Shown: one piece after another, positions 23,110 through 34,900 of the stretch
Layout: every line of letters begins with the position of its first letter
How positions within the stretch are numbered: the stretch's first letter is position 1
Source: Sanderia malayensis
Taxonomy: Eukaryota; Cnidaria; Scyphozoa; Semaeostomeae; Pelagiidae
Assembly: GCA_013076295.1 (NCBI GenBank)
Contig: RQOL01000906.1
Coordinates: 2,852,001 to 2,916,000 of the forward strand
DNA length: 64,000 nt
Reading direction: 5' to 3'
Made by a program: the position numbers and the translations under genes
The notes under the pieces: model-generated
What the model saw: only the letters and a program-made list of their open reading frames with translations
Told to the model about the DNA's origin: nothing
The model's database searches: none

Positions 23110-24239
23110 GTAAATAATTCACTAAGTGCATTGCATATATTTTTATTTTCTAACAAAGCAATGTACAATTTATTACATGAAAGTTAGGGCTTGTCTATTT
23201 TTTGGGTGAAGTCGTAGGAATAGGCTAGCATAAGAATATTAAAGAGTAATTTAATTGTAATTGACTAATAATATCTAGGATTGTTTAAGGAATTCTGCTT
23301 TTGTGATAGGATTAGCAGCAACAATGTAGATCAATATATAAATCAGGCTAGAAGGGTAATGGGTGGGGTAATTTGGGGTTGGGATAAAGAAGGGGGAGGG
23401 TGGCTGCAACAGCTGAAGAAAGCACAACTGTGCCCATTCAGCTGTTGCAGCCCATGCCTGTGGGGTACCTGTCATCCTGCAGTCAATGGTTTGTCCCGGA
23501 CCCTCTATTCGAAAAAAGGTGGGAGGAAGTAAAACAACTAATGATAATACCCGTCCTTATCCGCCAAGCCTTGCCGAGGTCCTGTGGACTGCTGTTGGCC
23601 ACCTGCCTTGTCATATGGTCTCGTGTACTCAAAGTTCCCCATCTGATTCATCCAGATGATCGCCAAGTTCTTGAGCAGGGGTTATATTCCCCAGTGATGA
23701 GAAAATGAAGCATCTATATTCTTACTCAATCACAATGCACCCTTTATGTCCAATCACAATTGATATCCAAGTTCTTTCCCAGGAGACTCAACATAACAAT
23801 GCAATGGGTTGAGAAGCTGTTATAAATTAAACAAAACTGTGGATGACAACTCTCAGAGTCCAAAAATGTGAACTCTTCGCATATAAGCCAAACGTTCCTA
23901 GGCAAATAAATCATGAGAGCAGTAAGCATTGCCCCCCGTAGGCCATAGCGTCATTGCATTTACTGCACCCCCCAGGTCGTATCATCATTATTTGATCAGA
24001 CGAATGGCTGAATATCACACACAAAAGCGAGGACCACACTAGATTTTGGACCCTTTGAATAGGATAATATTAACCTAAGACAAACGAATATCTTTGTGCA
24101 AATAAAATAAAAATATCTTATTAATACTAATAAAACTCAGCTCTCAAAGCATGCTTAGATAAAATAAAAGAAATAGCAATACTTCTTTTAATTTACCTTT
24201 AAACTACCATAAACATTAATACTACGATTACTGCTGCTT
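23110..24239. other. Region with no supported gene
   Basis: It contains a hairpin (arms 23402-23417 and 23437-23452, ggctgcaacagctgaa) inside an open stretch running to about 23708. That stretch encodes CSQWFVPDPLFEKRWEEVKQ-type sequence, which could be an exon or a transposon remnant. Nothing else is supported. Confidence 0.25.
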
Positions 24240-24960
24240 TTACTTGTACTGTAACTATTCCTCAAACATAACTGCATACATCACTTATCTTTGCTACATA
24301 TAATTGTATATATTGCTCCGATAAAACTGCATATATTACCTATTTATTGCTACACATAATGCTCCCATATAACTGGATATATTACCTGTCTATTGCTACA
24401 CATATTGCTCCAATACAACTTCATAAATTACCCATCGATTGCTACATATATAGCTCCAAAAAACAGCATACATTACGAACCTATTTTGGCATACATGAAA
24501 TGCAAAACAATACTTCTTTTAATTCACTTCAAAACTCTTACTAAGATTAATTATATGATTGCTGCTGCTATTTGTACTGCAAGTCTAATTACTATGACCA
24601 ATACTGCCACTATAATACATATGTCAATTTGACCAAAAGTTTAATGCAAAAGTATTCCTGTCAGTACCATAGTACCACTATCATTATAAAAGCAACTGTT
24701 AGAAAGACCAATGGATGTTCTTCAACTGTAACTGCCACTGTGGTTACTAGTAAAATAACTGCCATAATTACCATGGTCAGTGTTAGCATGCCAATAATAT
24801 CCTTGGAAAAAACAACTGCTTGCAAGATCAATTCTATCACTGGAACTGCTGGTAAAATCAATTTTATTATTGCAATTGCGACTGCTAGTAAAATAAATGC
24901 AATCTCTACTGCTTTTGTCACTTCAAAATTACCACGAAGACTACCAACAAAATTATAATC
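24240..24960. repeat. Degenerate AT-rich tandem repeat region
   Basis: From about 24240 to 24480, words such as attgctacacat, tgctcc and actgcatatattacc recur every 40-50 bases with drift. From about 24690 to 24930, words such as actgctggtaaaatcaatt recur irregularly. The hydrophobic minus-strand ORF over the second part looks like a by-product of the repeats. Confidence 0.4.
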
Positions 24961-25379
24961 AAATAACAAATAATATTCTAGTTAAATAAACTAAACTAAA
25001 AAACAAAATAATGCACAAGATATCTGTTGAAATCAGTGGGTTATAACCTAATTGGGAGCAAGGGTTAGGGACACCAGGTTAAAGGTTCAGGATACAAGCT
25101 TTTGCGTAAATGAAATCAGAGCAGACCGATATCAAATTCAGCGACCCAGGCTTCAACTACGATGACGCGTACAATGCTTAATACATCTCCTAGTTTCGGA
25201 TGCAAACAGATCACAATTCTCGTCCTTTTCAAGTCACACTCCACAGAAATGAAGAAATGTAACAGCTTCAAGCCCTTTAGCCCAGGTCCTTATGAATTTT
25301 ATGAGCTTGGATATTAATGTGATACAGCAAAGTGCATTGCAAAACAGTAAGATTGATATAGATGCAAACATTTTCTCAC

Positions 25380-25497
25380 CTTTGCCCAAGAATTTGACAA
25401 ACACGGATGAACCAGAATTTAGGAACCGTGAGCCACGAAGACCATACGACGCAGCAAGGTAGACCAACAGCAACTCCACAGGACCAGGGTTCGGCAT
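25380..25497 (-). other. Possible first coding exon, unrecognised
   Basis: A minus-strand ATG at 25497 opens 39 codons (MPNPGPVELLLVYLAASYGL...) ending at a good donor (AAAG|GTGAGA) in phase 1. No downstream exon could be linked, so this is weak. Confidence 0.25.
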
Positions 25498-25605
25498 GGC
25501 GGATAAGGACGGATGCGTATATTTACGAAACCTACAAAATACAAAAAATACAAGTTAACAAAAATACAAAATAAATTGTCTGCTAGTATAAAATAATGTT
25601 CTACT

Positions 25606-26045
25606 TTTCATTCTTCAGCCAAATCATCAAGTATTCTTCATTCTTCATTTTTCATTCTTCATTCTTCATGCCATCAAAATCTGCCAGAATCCTGAATCAA
25701 ATTACAAAAAATTGGTGACTTAAAAAAAAAGAGGATTTATATACATGCACGTAGAGTTTAAATGTGCACAAGGGAACAAATAATAACAATAATAAATGAT
25801 TGTTTACTTACTGTTTCTACAACCAAGAAAACTTCTTGTTTGTTTGCTCAACATTGGATAATGAATTATTCTATAACTAAAAAAAATTATCAATTTTATT
25901 TATTAGTAAAAACGATTTTAGTTTTTTCTTGAATTTTGTTGTATCTTGCATTTGGGAAGTTCTTCAGGCAGTCTATTCCAAAGAGATGGTCCGGCCTTAG
26001 AAAATGACCTCTCGCAATACACAATAACAAATAGCTCTTTCTCAA
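25606..26045 (-). mobile_element. Non-LTR retrotransposon (LINE) 3' fragment
   Basis: On the minus strand, about 25920-26030 reads CERSFSKAGPSLWNRLPEEL, the stretch found near the C-terminus of many LINE reverse transcriptase ORFs (R.F..A.P.LWN.LP). It is followed by a stop. Downstream on the same strand lies a GAATGAA-type simple repeat (about 25607-25672), as in some LINE 3' tails. The rest of the element is missing. Confidence 0.6.
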
Positions 26046-28770
26046 AGTCAAATGAGATATCTTACATTTTACTCCTCATCAGAATGCTTTAAAAAAAAGC
26101 TTACATGGAAAACACATGTAATTCCTAAGTGTGGACCTATCTTTGAGACAAAACTGCAACTTGACCCTACCTTCACAATACAGCCAACACATTTGTCTTT
26201 CAACTTCCATCAGGATTGGCTACATGGTATTTGCCAGCTCCTTGAATGTTGTGCAACTGGCCTCCTCGTGAATGCAATGCCCATCAACTCTTTACTGGTG
26301 TTTTCCTGAGATGGAGAGTTCCAAAGCTCTGTCAACTGCAACATCATAACATCGCCAATTTGAACCAGCTCAAAACATCTCCCTTCATTAATGAGGAAAT
26401 TAAACAAAAAGTTGAATTACTTTTACGAACATTTTAGTTGATGCTTTATAGACATGATTCTCCTTGATTAAAAAGGTTAGTTGAATTGCCAAAAATCAGA
26501 GGTGATTTCTAGAGGGAAGGGTGGAACCCCCATTTTAAATTAAGATGCAATTTTCAGACAGGCCCAGCCCCCAACGGATTTAACTAAATTTTAACAAAAT
26601 CTAAGAAGCATTGTGTTTTGCTATAAGTATTCTAGGAATTTTAAGTGTTTTTTCATAATTTCAAAATTGTTTCATTTCCAAATCATTGGATTTACTGGAT
26701 TTATCTGTAGCAAATAAAACATGGATGGAAAAACACAACAAAGTTTACACTCTAAACCCTTCTAGAAATCACCATTGCTTTGCTACACACATACATAAGA
26801 TAAGTTTGCAAACAATATGTTTACCAATACATACCTTATATTCCATATCCTTGTCAAACATATTGACAATTTCAATTTCTGGAACGTCCTTCCTTTCTTC
26901 AATTCAGAGGATGCAGGTGTAAAGTTCTGCTGAATTTTTATCCACAACTAAACCAGTATTTTGCTTCGTCTTCTGTGGGAATAGGATGGTTCTGTGATGA
27001 TGTGACAACCGACTCAAACAGGGCACATTTTCATTGAATAACATAAGAATTACAATAGTATGTTAAATGTCCAGCATGTAACTCCACAGGAACCTGCACA
27101 AATACCATGAACAGATTAGGCCCTTTCAAATAACACCATGTTTTATTCCAGAAAATTCCACTTTTCTCTTGAAATATGAAATAAATTAACCAATTTCGGC
27201 CCAAATATGAAAGAACTGTAAAAGAACAAAATGTACTAAGACACTTTCAAGCCAATATCATCTCGTCTGCAGGAAATTTTGTTTGACATAGCCATTGCCT
27301 TGCTTGCTATCATTGGTTGCGATGTAGGAGCTGCAGCTGCACAGGCGCTCAAACTTCGCGGGGTGTCAGCCTTCAGCGGGGTAAAGGGAGAAGAAGTGGA
27401 GTTCTCAAGTCGCAATGAAATCAACCATTAACATGCAAGATTTTCACACATTAAGATAGAGACACGATAGTTTTCTCCGTTAGCTTTTATATTGCACACA
27501 ATTTAACTAATTTTACTTCAAATATTTGTACAGAAGTTTGCAGCGACAAAATGAAATGCTACAACGTATAGATTTCATTATCATTATTATTATTATTTAC
27601 ATCATTATTAATGCTAACTTAAGACGATTTCGTTTTGTTTATGATTAAACCATTGCATGATCACAATATTTGAAATAAGCAAACTTACTTTGGAAACAAT
27701 AAACAATTAAATACAATTGTATATGTTGAAAACAATCGAGCCCCGGCTCTCCTGGTAAAAAAGTCAAAACTACACACCCAAATATTTTATATAATTTTAT
27801 TATGTTGAATAAATAAATGGCGCATGTTTTTTATAAGAGAGTTCTTTGCGCAATTCTCAAGTTTTCTCAGCAAATTCCCGATTTAAGTACTAATACTCTT
27901 TTCGGGATTTTTTAGCAACAATTTAAAAGTTTTACGCAACTAAAACAATTCCAGTACCGAACTTCAAGACTTCGGTGCTGAATTTTGTTAACTCTCTGAT
28001 GTAAGTGCGAGTACCGTTTTATTATAAAACTAATGTTTATAAAGCTACATATTCTAAAACAGTTTGTTAAAAAGAAAAATGCTTTATTTGTTCGTTAATC
28101 AAATAGGTGATTACTTATCAATCTCGATTTGCGAGTTGCAGTTACATCCTCGAGATATGATAAGTAACAAGAATATAATAAATACAGTTATAAAATTCAT
28201 AAGAACAAACAGTCTTTTTATATGACGTACATCTTTGTAGAAAGACGGCATCATACTAAAGAAAAAAGTTAGCACAGATAACAAAACCGACCAAAGGAAA
28301 GTTTAATAATGTCAACAAAAATGAAAAACTTAATTCGTGTTTTAAAATCTGATAAAATGAACTGATTAACAAAGAATGTAATTCATTCTTTATCAACATA
28401 TCGCGCTGTCTTGAAATAAGAATTTTAATTATTGCTGAGCCTCAAACGAAGTTCGAATTTTAAATGATTCTTATTTTCTGCCATATCTAAGTGTGTAAAA
28501 TATTAATCAATTTTCAATTTTTTCATGGTCGTCACGTGTTGAACAAAATGTGGTGTAAGCGCATGCGTAGAACGAGCGAATCTAGTGTTGAATATAATAA
28601 ATGAAAGAAGCATACATGGAGATACAACAAAGAGAGAGGGCCAACAGATTTTGATAAGTGGCAATAGGGTGTCATAGGAAAAAGATATGTTTGTAAAACT
28701 TCAACAAAGAATCAAGTTGTCAAAGGCAACTTTTCAAAACGAAAGAAAAACTTTCTGGATATCAAAGACT
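26046..28770. other. Gene-poor region
   Basis: I see no supported exon in this 2.7-kb stretch. Short ORFs (for example minus strand 27236-27424) lack splice support and family features. Confidence 0.3.
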
Positions 28771-30758
28771 TCAAAATTTACTTTCTAAACTAGCAACAGC
28801 AGTAGGAGGCTGGACAGCTGCAGCAGCATTCGAGGTTTGTTCGGCGAAAGATCGCGACTTTGCCGCACTGGTGAAATTTGTGGTTGAATGATGAACTGCG
28901 TTGTTACGGAAAATTTTGCCGAAACAAGGGATGGCCATGTTTTGTCGAAATCTTGCGTACATGAAGGAGTAGATGATGGGGTTAAGAATGGTGGATACTT
29001 TGGCAAAGACTGCAGCGACGGTTCCAAGGGAAATGGGCACAGTGACGTAGGCTGAGAAGTAGGAGGAGAGGAATGAGATAACGGCATACGGGGTCCAGGA
29101 TATCATGAATGATGTTGTCATGACAAAAGCCAACTTAGTGTGACGTTTTTCGGCGCGAAAATTCTCGAAGGCGATCTCGGATTGGTGGCTGGTGAGCTCC
29201 AATGCGCGTTTGCGCATGTTCCGCAACTCGAGCTTGACCTTGTAGAAGCAAACACACATGACACCCAACGGCGCAAGATAGCAGAAGATAAAGAGCATGG
29301 CAACGTATGTCATGTCAGCTAAGGATTTCCCATTCCAGTTGATCGAGCATCTTAATTCATCGGCTTCAAGGGCGTAGCTGGACCAGCCGATAACAGGTGC
29401 AATTGCCCAGAAAAAGGAGAAGATCCATGGAAATGCATTCGTCCAGAAAGTACCCTTGAAACTTTCATGAAAGTTTGCAGCAACGAACGGCTTGCAGATG
29501 GACAGGTAAAGGTCGGCCGAGAGGATGGCAAGGTAATTGATGGAAACCAGTCCAAGAAACGTCACAAAGAAACCAGCTGCCTACAAAATCGTTGTTCAAA
29601 GTTATTAAGTCATAAAGACACCCATTACTACATAAAAAGACAATCTCTAAATAGTTTCACTTTTGAAGCAGCACCATTCTTAAATGCTTCACTATTATCT
29701 TCTCTTTATATTTTCACTGCCGGGTGTTTCTGATTTAATTTACTCTCGTGTCAAGTAATGACACGAGAACCTTCTCATCTGCTTTGAATGGGAAAAAATT
29801 GACTACACGACACGTTTCCCTTAAGAAACCGATTGAGCCAGAACCGACTTTAACTACCTCCAATTAAATAAAGTCAATTTACGTTGCTTTTAGTCAAATA
29901 CTGTTAGAAATCTGAAAATTGATATCGTGGTTCACAGACAATTTTTCGGTGTTTATATTAAAGTATTTAGAATTGTTTGATTTGAATGTTTAATTAATTG
30001 GTACTGCTAAAATTTCATTATAGGTTCGTTAAAAAACTGTTGCTTTGTAGCAACCGATAGAAGTTACCCTCGGGAGCTTCAAACATTTTGCTACAAAAAA
30101 TGAAATTTCCTTTATTTGAAATTGTATTTTTTATCAACATGATCGTCTTTTCTGATCTGTACATCAAAGCTTAGAATCATCAAAAACTTCTTCTATAAGC
30201 ATAGTGGTAGCTACCTTCGCTTCATCGTGTATTTAGCACGGCACCCTGAGTGGAGTCTCGCTCTAACGAACCCTACAGTGGACCGCAACATTTCTTCAGC
30301 ACAACAAAAGTCATACCGAGATTTCACTGTTTTTAGCGAGGAATACAACATACCTTGCAAAGCGAGGAAAACAACATACCTTGCAGAAAATGATGTTTAA
30401 TACCCATTGGCCTTGTTGCGATGAATAGATCTCCAGTGGGTATCCAAGTACAGACTGCAGCATATCACCAATGGCAATACCAATCATCATGAAGTCCTTG
30501 AAAGTGAGAGAGTTTCTCATAAGAAAGAACGTATATATGACGATTCCATTGAGAGTGAAAGAAAGCAGATCGGTTAAACTCAGTATTATTATCAACACGG
30601 CAGACATTGCTCTGATTGTTGATCTCAGTAGAGTTGTCTGAATGTGTAAAATGAGCATGTGCCTTTAATTCAAGCCAGCTATTTAAAACGTAAATGGCAT
30701 AAATTATGCATATGTAACGCACCTGGATGTGTCCTCTTCCGCAATGGCATCGCTCCAT
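28771..30758 (-). CDS. Retinal-binding opsin (GPCR)
   Basis: Light-sensing seven-helix receptor. Exons 30723-30758, 30380-30637 and 28771-29580 join at phase 0 and give 367 residues. Helix 1 has the conserved Asn (LNGIVIYTF) and helix 2 the Asp (GIAIGDML). The disulfide cysteines are in NIIFCK and DELRCSINW. Helix 6 has SWTPYA. Helix 7 has the retinal Schiff-base lysine (AAVFAKVSTILNPIIY) and the NPIIY motif. The position equivalent to bovine Glu113 is Ala. A Glu sits six residues before the second cysteine, at the Glu181 position. The helix 3 DRY motif reads DLY. The first 12-codon exon is the least certain part; the ATG in exon 2 (AMSAVL) is an alternative start. Confidence 0.88.
30335..30386. 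repeat. 26-bp tandem duplication at an opsin 5' splice site
   Basis: Units 30335-30360 and 30361-30386 differ at two positions. Each contains the minus-strand donor GCAAG|GTATGTTGT. The proximal one ends opsin exon 2 at 30380; the other would end it at 30354. Confidence 0.85.
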
Positions 30759-31994
30759 TCATTACCGTTCACCTATTCTCTATACGTGGCACAGGTACAA
30801 GACGGCATTGGAAAATATGATCATTTTCGAATTGGCGAATATAACGCCTCGTAATGAGAAGATAAATGTTCCTTTTGCAAGTTCTCAAAACTAATTAGTA
30901 ATGTTAAGAGAAAAGACACAAAATTGGACAGGCTGGGTCAGATCGGTGGTACTTGCTATAATGGAGCAGGTGTTCTCTGATCTAAACGAAATAATTGCCA
31001 AAACGGATGCGCTGTACAGCAGAAAAGCATAGCAGTTATGAATAAGTTCATTTACGACATCCAGGGGCACTGTAAAGAAATAAGAACAGCGAGTGCATTG
31101 AGCCAAGCGTGAAGATTAGAAATCATATGTTAACTATTGGCTGCATAACTCAGTCATAGTGGGCAAAAACCGCAAAATATCGTAAACTATTTGCATACGA
31201 TAGAAGTTATTCTCGCCGAAAGCGGAGACGAAAAGATCCGTAAAAATAAAACACAGTTAACTGATTCAAAATAATGTTCACAAATATCCTACCAAAACAG
31301 TCAAGCGTGGTGCGCAGCTATCTTCCGGCTGGGAACAACATCATCAAATTGAGTAAGAAATTGCCCGGGCGGATTCGTCTTTTTCCGATTGTAATTTCAG
31401 CAAGCCAACTGGTGTGTCTGAAAAAAAATCTGACAAGAAAATAAGCAAACAACGCAGTGTCCTATAACTCTACTGTTGAGGGTGATGAATCATTAATTAA
31501 AAATTATAAACGAAAATTATTCATTCGCTCTGACTTTTACTCTCACTGTTAACATTCACTTTATGAATGCAAAAGCATGAAATTCAACATAGACTTTGTC
31601 ATTTACTCTAACCTCAGCTTGAAATGCACGGACCAGTATATGTTTAAAAATTCACCAAATCAGTGCAGTTACTTTACTTCAATATTATAGTCATTGTAAT
31701 AATTGTGCTCTTTATATTTTATACTTTATTCACTTTATACTTTTGTATACCATACAAGCAGAGGTGTTCTGCGTCTATTTATCTATTTGTAAGTCTCATG
31801 GAGATAAATACTCTCAAGTTTACACTTCTACATTTACACCCTAATATACATATATACATCGTTAAGACCGTGTTTAAACGCTAAACATACATGTGCGGCT
31901 GGTTGGATTGCTTGATAAAGTAAGAAATCAAAACCATTAAAGAGTATGCTGTTACGTCACCATGTGTGTTGTCTATTTGGGCTATGATGCAGTA
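30759..31994. other. Region between opsin start and BBS1 end
   Basis: Opsin 5' flank and BBS1 3' flank on the same strand. No further exon is supported. Confidence 0.35.
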
Positions 31995-34900
31995 TCAGAC
32001 GACAACAACTGCTTCGCTGACAGGCATGTTAATAACTGCAGTAATTATGGGCACTGGGTTGCCCTTGTGTAACATAAATACCTGAAAGAATTGAAAGATT
32101 ATGTAAGGTAACTATAAACATAAAATGCAACAAAAGGTAATACAATATGATAGTGTGAAGAGCAGCTGGGATAGATTCAACTCTGTCTAATTAAAACACC
32201 TTGAAGGAGCATGAAAACGTTCAAACTATAGAGATTTGTTTTAAAATCATGTTTTCTAGCCTCTCTAGTGATTTTGTACGCATTAAAGAGAGTTCGAGCT
32301 ACATGAGTTCGAATTACACGAGTTCGAACTATGAAAGTTCGACTGCATGAAGCCAGCTATTTTTTACACAATATAATAATTTGCTATTTTGGCATTGAGC
32401 ATGTAAATGGTCACTTTGGTAATATGCAATTGGTTGTATTAAAGGACTATGCAGCTGAGGGTATTGCTCACAGGTATGCCTCGTTATCATTAGTTCATTT
32501 AAAAAATATGTAGCTAGCTTTCTCGCGGACATGTAGTGTTATTTTATTTTGGAAAAAAATAATCAGACTTCTGGCAGGCATACGTCATTGATTATAATTT
32601 TACGAACATGTACAACTGGTAATATTCACACGATATTTGTTATTTTGAGAATACCGTAAATCCTTAGCTGGATTATTGTTCAATAACATTCAAAATAAAA
32701 GCTATACGATGCAGCCAATCAATAAAGTTATTGGTTTAAACTTGCTGCTATTTGCAACACATTCACTATGAAAACAACTTCAATGTCTGAAAACTTGGGC
32801 TCAATATCCTTGCAAATAGGGCTTATTGGAGGATTTACGGAATGTAGTGTTATTTTATTTTGGCAAAACATAATCAGACTTCTGGCAGGCATACGTCATT
32901 GATTATAATTTTACGAATATGAGCAACTGGTATTATTCACACGATATTTGTTATTCTGAGAATATTGATTTGGCCTTTTTCTGGACTTTCCTGTCCTCTT
33001 ACTTGATCGCTTATTTTGACAACATGGACATGCTATTTTAGGTGAAATAACCTTGGGAGATAAATTTGCCAATACCAGATTTACTACTCATTAGAAGATT
33101 GATGTTGTGAAAGATTTTTATTTTCGATGACTTTTAGACAGTTTGTCGCAAGTATTGATTGAGGGAAGAGCAGAAGGTGACAGAGAAAGAGGGAGACCGA
33201 AAAGACAGTCGGAAGATGATCTGAGGGAGTGGAGCGGAGGATGGACAATGAAGAGACTGAGAGAAGAGCAACAGAAAGCAGACAGTGGTGGCGGTAGCAG
33301 GTGAAAGAATGGGCCACGGCCTTGACGGCTACGGTACAGAAGAGAGAAGAGAACGTAAAGAAGAAGAAAAAGAAGTCACAAGTAGCTGATTCATGGGGCA
33401 ATGAAAAATAAGAAATCAAGCCAAGCAAACTATTTTAAAAGCTAAACAAATATAGACAGACTTACTCTGATCTTGTCCGAAATTCCTTTATCACTTATGC
33501 AGTTGACAAGTGTGTCATAGACATATGAAAGTCCGGGAATCAGGAGTGGTACCTACAAGAATGGAATCACTAATTACTACTCAGCAATCATACCGAACAA
33601 GTCATAAATTATGACACCGAAATGAAACATTTTGTAAACACAATTCGATAACTCCAGCATTACGAGGAAGAAAAATGTTTTTCCCAATGAAAAATTTAGT
33701 TACCAGGGTCTAGCATGACGTTTAATGTACATAAAACAAAATCAAAGAATACATTTATCGCATCATAAGAGATCGATTTAAAGAGCGGACAAAATATCAA
33801 GGGTTGGTCAAAGATTTGCATGTGCATACCTGAATCAATGATGTTGCAATGTTGTAGAGTGAATGGTCATATTGAAATGAAATAAGCAGATTTGATGATG
33901 GTGTTTCACTTGATGTGTTTTCTATGTTCATAATCAGCTTGAAAGCAGGGCCTATACCTTGCACCTGGAATATAATAACTCGGGAATAATAAAAATGAAC
34001 AACACTAGATATAGTTTAACTATTAGTGAAACTATTTAGTGTGATTCACTTTATATAATCTATATTTATAATAGCTAATAACCATTATCAATTTAAATTC
34101 ACATCTATATGTCCTATTGATGGAAGCCACTTTATTGGCACCAAGTATATATGTATATATAAATGATGCCAATGGTGTATATATGGCATATAGTTTTGCT
34201 GAAAACATGGGCCTGCATAATTATGCAAAATCCCATACTAGGAACCTTTTGAAGTAAAAGCCTCGTGCTATGAATAATTAAATTCGTTAACTTAAATAAT
34301 TAACTTTATTGATAAAACAGAAAGGTCTATTAGGCCGAGGATGAACTGTGTATTATTGCATTTCACACATTGCATATTAATGTCACTGATTAGGGGGGGA
34401 AGAGGCATTCGGGGGGGGGGACAGGGGAGCATTTGCTGGGAGGAGAACAGAGCGCGTTACGAACCTGTACGGATAGCTTGACAGGATCATGAAGAGAAGT
34501 GGATAGCGGGTTCAAGCTGGTCGTAATTGCATGGACATATGAACGAGCGGTTTTGAGACGAAGACGATACAAATCTTGTTGAAATACACGATGCATGGCT
34601 GAAAGAGAAATGCAAGATGAAATAAACACAAAGAAATTAATGAAATAATATCATCACTCCATCAATTACTGGATTAATCAGTTAATCGATTAATCAGCTA
34701 ATTAATCAACTAATCAATGATTCACGGAATAACGAATCAATCAATCAGTTAAGCGATCAATCTGTTAATGAGACTAATCACTTGACTGATTACAATCCAT
34801 GATTAGTCAAGGATTCAATGTGATCGAGTAAACAATTAATCAAGCAATCATAAATTGGGGTGATATGTGATAATTACCTGCAGCGTTCCCCCTTTCTCGT

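Noticed and set aside
24661..24969. Hydrophobic 102-codon minus-strand ORF that looks like a membrane protein
   Set aside because: It lies in a degenerate repeat, and the hydrophobicity follows from the repeated AAT/ATT-rich words.
27236..27424. 62-codon minus-strand ORF rich in Ala/Ser/Pro
   Set aside because: No supporting splice sites or neighbours and no recognised family.
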